Source: an uncultured Spartobacteria bacterium (lineage in GTDB: Bacteria; Verrucomicrobiota; Verrucomicrobiia; Chthoniobacterales; Chthoniobacteraceae). Taken from it: a stretch of 64,000 nucleotides of DNA. Positions 63,613 to 64,000 of this stretch are shown here, piece by piece. Location: positions 41,048-105,047 of the forward strand of contig CAIYUV010000176.1 of the NCBI GenBank assembly GCA_903929475.1, in the 5' to 3' direction. Under the pieces are notes generated by a model, which worked only from the letters and a program-made list of their open reading frames with translations, was not told where the DNA came from and made no database searches. Numbering within the stretch: the stretch's first letter is position 1; every line of letters starts with the position of its first letter. The translations under genes and the position numbers were made by a program.

Positions 63613-64000
63613 CGCGATGATTTGGGAGATGTGCGAGGAAACGCCTAACATCCTTCTATGCCGCAAACGGACGGAGGTTGTTGGTGTATGAATGTTGGCA
63701 TCATGGAGATGGCGTTTGCGGATGCAGACGGAAATGGAGCGGGAGTTTTCTGTCGAGAGGAAAGATTCACTACTTCCCAAACCGCCAAGCCCCGCGCTGG
63801 AGTTCAATCCCAACGGGATTGAATCATTCAGCCCAGTGTTGCCGCGCAGCGGCTACGCTGGGTCCACGTCCCCAAACATCCATCAACTCTGAAAGAGTTG
63901 AATCATTCGCCCGTTCGTTTGGATGCAACCCATTCAGGGTTGATGGATGGATCGGGAATCCACCCAGGGTAGCTCGTGCCTCGCAACTCTGGGCTGAATG
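63613..64000. repeat. Cluster of short palindromes at the window end
   Basis: Between 63803 and 64000 at least three perfect hairpins occur: TTCAATCCCAACGGGATTGAA (63803-63823, split AAC loop), CAACTCT/AGAGTTG (63884-63900) and CAACCC/GGGTTG (63926-63942), plus CCCAG...CTGGG near the end. Most are followed by the same tail, GAATCATTC or a variant. This looks like an array of dispersed palindromic units. From 63613 to 63802 nothing else is seen. Confidence 0.7.

Noticed and set aside
1..64000. CRISPR array, tRNA, transposase or integrase
   Set aside because: No regular spaced repeats, cloverleaf-type sequences or recombinase motifs were recognised.

Overview
The window comes from a GC-rich, Gram-negative bacterium, most likely of the Planctomycetes-Verrucomicrobia group and probably Verrucomicrobia. 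Reasons: it carries lipid A genes (lpxI and lpxB), the DUF1501 and PSCyt1/DUF1549/DUF1553 gene pair typical of that group, several Tat- or Sec-exported oxidoreductase and CotH proteins, and short dispersed repeats of the kind found in such genomes. Many genes start with GTG or TTG and show no Shine-Dalgarno sequence. This placement is an inference from gene content.

0-9.7 kb: a small lipoprotein gene and a RelE-type toxin-antitoxin pair bracketed by two ~80-bp direct repeats. A minus-strand run of exported degradation-type proteins follows (sugar dehydrogenase/PKD/cytochrome c, ThuA, PSCyt1-DUF1549-DUF1553, DUF1501). 9.8-26.5 kb: a tightly packed plus-strand MoxR operon: unknown exported 940-aa protein, MoxR ATPase, DUF58, two membrane von Willebrand factor A (VWA) proteins, a DUF4175-like coiled-coil protein, DUF4159, and a 1400-aa HEAT/thioredoxin/CcdA fusion. 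26.6-39.9 kb: housekeeping genes (galM, recO, DUF3467, ferredoxin, hpt, LysM lipoprotein, metF, two tandem TlpA-like thioredoxins, a cyclic-nucleotide-binding protein, an RluA-type pseudouridine synthase, intact lpxB, a sodium:solute symporter, a nucleotidyltransferase). 40-46 kb: an exported glycosidase-like protein, two tandem CotH proteins (the second frameshifted), a GreA/GreB-type factor and a LamG-like protein. 46.4-46.8 kb: RNase P RNA with its own promoter and terminator. 46.9-52.9 kb: a hybrid histidine kinase followed by two receiver-DUF4388 proteins, a zinc-ribbon exported protein and a small P-loop ATPase. 52.9-56.1 kb: a secreted triple-repeat protein and a Tat-exported Gfo/Idh/MocA oxidoreductase.

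56.3-64 kb: the most unusual part. It looks like an old lpxI - oxidoreductase - lpxB cluster that has been broken up. An AAA ATPase/DUF4276 pair (defence-like) sits directly after lpxI, and the 3' end of lpxI is duplicated on its far side. A VapBC-type toxin-antitoxin pair sits between two copies of the lpxB leader, and only a frameshifted 5' fragment of lpxB remains there. An intact lpxB with a third copy of the same leader lies 26 kb away at 35.5 kb. With the RelE pair near the window start, three self-contained modules are thus bracketed by direct repeats, two of them made from the ends of neighbouring lipid A genes. The window ends in zinc-ribbon proteins and a cluster of small palindromes.

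No tRNA, 5S/16S/23S rRNA, CRISPR array, transposase or integrase was recognised.
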